This document shows positions 63,120-64,000 of a DNA stretch of 64,000 bases, one piece after another. The notes beneath the pieces were generated by a model, which was given only the letters and a program-made list of their open reading frames with translations, was not told the origin of the DNA and searched no databases. The stretch covers positions 1-64,000 of the forward strand of contig CARAIG010000047.1 in NCBI GenBank assembly GCA_948938605.1. Reading direction: 5' to 3'. This stretch comes from an uncultured Eubacteriales bacterium (lineage in GTDB: Bacteria; Bacillota; Clostridia; Christensenellales; CAG-314). The translations under genes were made by a program, and so were the position numbers. Positions within the stretch are counted from its first letter, which is position 1. Each line of letters starts with the position of its first letter.

Positions 63120-64000
63120 CTAAGCATACGTCCATTTACCCGAGGCATTAAACGTCAACTTGACGCTTTGCGTAAGTTTCGAAACCGATGTGTTGTTGTT
63201 GTCAATAGTATAATCCGAACAAGCAACATTAATATTAGACAGCAAATAGTCCCGCGTTATTTGACGATAATTGTAAATCTGTCCGTTTTTTGTAAGCGCA
63301 ACCGGCTTAAAGTTGTTGCTTTCAAACGCCGACGGAAAATAATTATAGTTGCGGTAAGAATTTTGGTGGAACAGCAAGTAGTCAATAACGGCAATTTTGT
63401 AGTACTCTTTACTTTCTATGGCGACGCCCGAAACCCGCCAAAAATAGTTGCCGTATTTTACTTCGTTAATAATTTCGCTTCCCTTTACCCTTGCCACATA
63501 AACGATGTTATCAAACGGTATTGCTTCGTAAAGTTCGGAATACGTTATTTCACCGCTATACAAACTGTTACGGGCAGTGTTGACCATGGCAAGCGCAATG
63601 TCGTCATATCCTTGGTTAATTGCATATTCCGCAATGGCTCGGCTGACAAGTCGGGCTATATCGGGGTTGCGATCCAAATACGCATCCGTCTTGGCCACTA
63701 TTTGATTGCGTTCGTCCTTGATTTGCGCGTTGGAATTGTCAATCATTTCGTCCACTACGTACAAATTAGGCCAAGAATTTTGACGGTAAATATTTTCGTT
63801 TGCGTTGTATGTGATATTGCCGTTTGCGTCCACCGTAAGTTTGACGTGCGAAACGTTTGTGCCGTAACTGCCCCCTTGAATAAAGGGGATTCCGTCCACG
63901 ATGTAATTTTGCTGACGGTGAGTGTGTGCGCAAAAAACGGCATCGACATATTGGGATAACCCTGCCGATGACGACGGGCATTCGTTGTTTTCCTGTTCGC
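63120..64000 (-). CDS. Metallophosphatase/5'-nucleotidase (5' end missing)
   Basis: Only the C-terminal 293 codons are in the window; the frame is open to the right edge. It starts inside the metallophosphatase domain: FCAHTH gives the GHxH-type metal motif (Gly replaced by Ala), followed by VDGIPFIQGGSYGTNVSHVK. The rest is the 5'-nucleotidase C-terminal substrate domain (IALAMVNTARNSLYSGEIT, YSELYEAIPFDNIVYVARV). The family hydrolyses extracellular nucleotides or cyclic nucleotides. A GTG at 63899 is not its start. Confidence 0.85.
   Translation of the reverse strand, partial: EQENNECPSSSAGLSQYVDAVFCAHTHRQQNYIVDGIPFIQGGSYGTNVSHVKLTVDANGNITYNANENIYRQNSWPNLYVVDEMIDNSNAQIKDERNQIVAKTDAYLDRNPDIARLVSRAIAEYAINQGYDDIALAMVNTARNSLYSGEITYSELYEAIPFDNIVYVARVKGSEIINEVKYGNYFWRVSGVAIESKEYYKIAVIDYLLFHQNSYRNYNYFPSAFESNNFKPVALTKNGQIYNYRQITRDYLLSNINVACSDYTIDNNNTSVSKLTQSVKLTFNASGKWTYA

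Noticed and set aside
1..64000. CRISPR array, rRNA, tRNA, prophage or complete insertion sequence
   Set aside because: No regularly spaced direct repeats, no cloverleaf or rRNA segments, and no intact transposase, integrase or phage structural gene found.

Overview
The window is a 64 kb stretch of a Bacillota (Firmicutes) genome, probably an uncultured gut-associated Clostridia lineage. The lineage is my inference from the gene set: metK under a SAM-I riboswitch, RecD2, GltS, an archaeal-type AspRS, AmaP, TrkH/TrkA, many lipoproteins of the 'VACxPxE' style, and an M60 mucinase-type peptidase. Base composition is moderate to low GC. Most genes lie on the minus strand. The first 14 bases are Illumina adapter, so the left edge is an assembly end. 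Both terminal genes (secA at the left, a 5'-nucleotidase at the right) are cut by the window.

Layout. 1-9.4 kb: housekeeping block with secA, recD2, metK (riboswitch, attenuator terminator, promoter), gltS, a PlsC-like acyltransferase and a phosphopantetheinyl transferase. 9.4-16 kb: a GPH-type sugar symporter, a secreted M6-type metalloprotease broken by one in-frame stop, and a PI-PLC-like lipoprotein/exoprotein. 15.5-24.2 kb: two islands of short dispersed repeats flank trkH-trkA, an ECF sigma factor with a membrane beta-propeller partner, an acyl-CoA synthetase and a purine-type phosphoribosyltransferase. 25-33 kb: a 1389-residue M60 peptidase and two secreted/lipoprotein genes. 33-45 kb: AspRS, a hybrid histidine kinase, AmaP, GH2 glycosidase-tadA, dUTPase, remnants of an insertion with a dead Fic gene, TetR plus a cation/proton antiporter, a thioesterase and a DUF3737 protein. 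45-51 kb: a repeat-rich lipoprotein, a candidate structured small RNA, and the nrnA-nrnA-surE nucleotide-turnover operon. 51-64 kb: lipoproteins, a nuclease lipoprotein and a complete carbohydrate ABC importer (binding protein, two permeases, ATPase) with two accessory membrane proteins, then a 28-codon small ORF with its own promoter and terminator, and the truncated 5'-nucleotidase.

The genes suggest a host-associated, carbohydrate-foraging cell: a GPH symporter, an ABC importer, GH2, an M60 peptidase with a discoidin-type domain, and several surface lipoproteins with InlB-type repeats. Promoters are easy to read: TTGACA-like and TATAAT/TACAAT hexamers, usually 17 bp apart and often preceded by TGG. 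This makes several non-coding signals visible.

The most interesting items are: (1) a ~169-nt transcript unit at 47,699-47,867, with perfect promoter spacing, a start that coincides with the 5' arm of a long hairpin, and a strong terminator, i.e. a 6S-RNA-like architecture; (2) two families of structured repeats with compensatory base changes between copies, one of which abuts the 3' ends of trkH and the phosphoribosyltransferase gene; (3) four genes whose -10 box sits 6-7 bp before the ATG, implying leaderless mRNAs; (4) a G10 tract at the end of gltS that would switch its C-terminus; (5) a single stop codon separating the signal peptide of the M6-type protease from its body.
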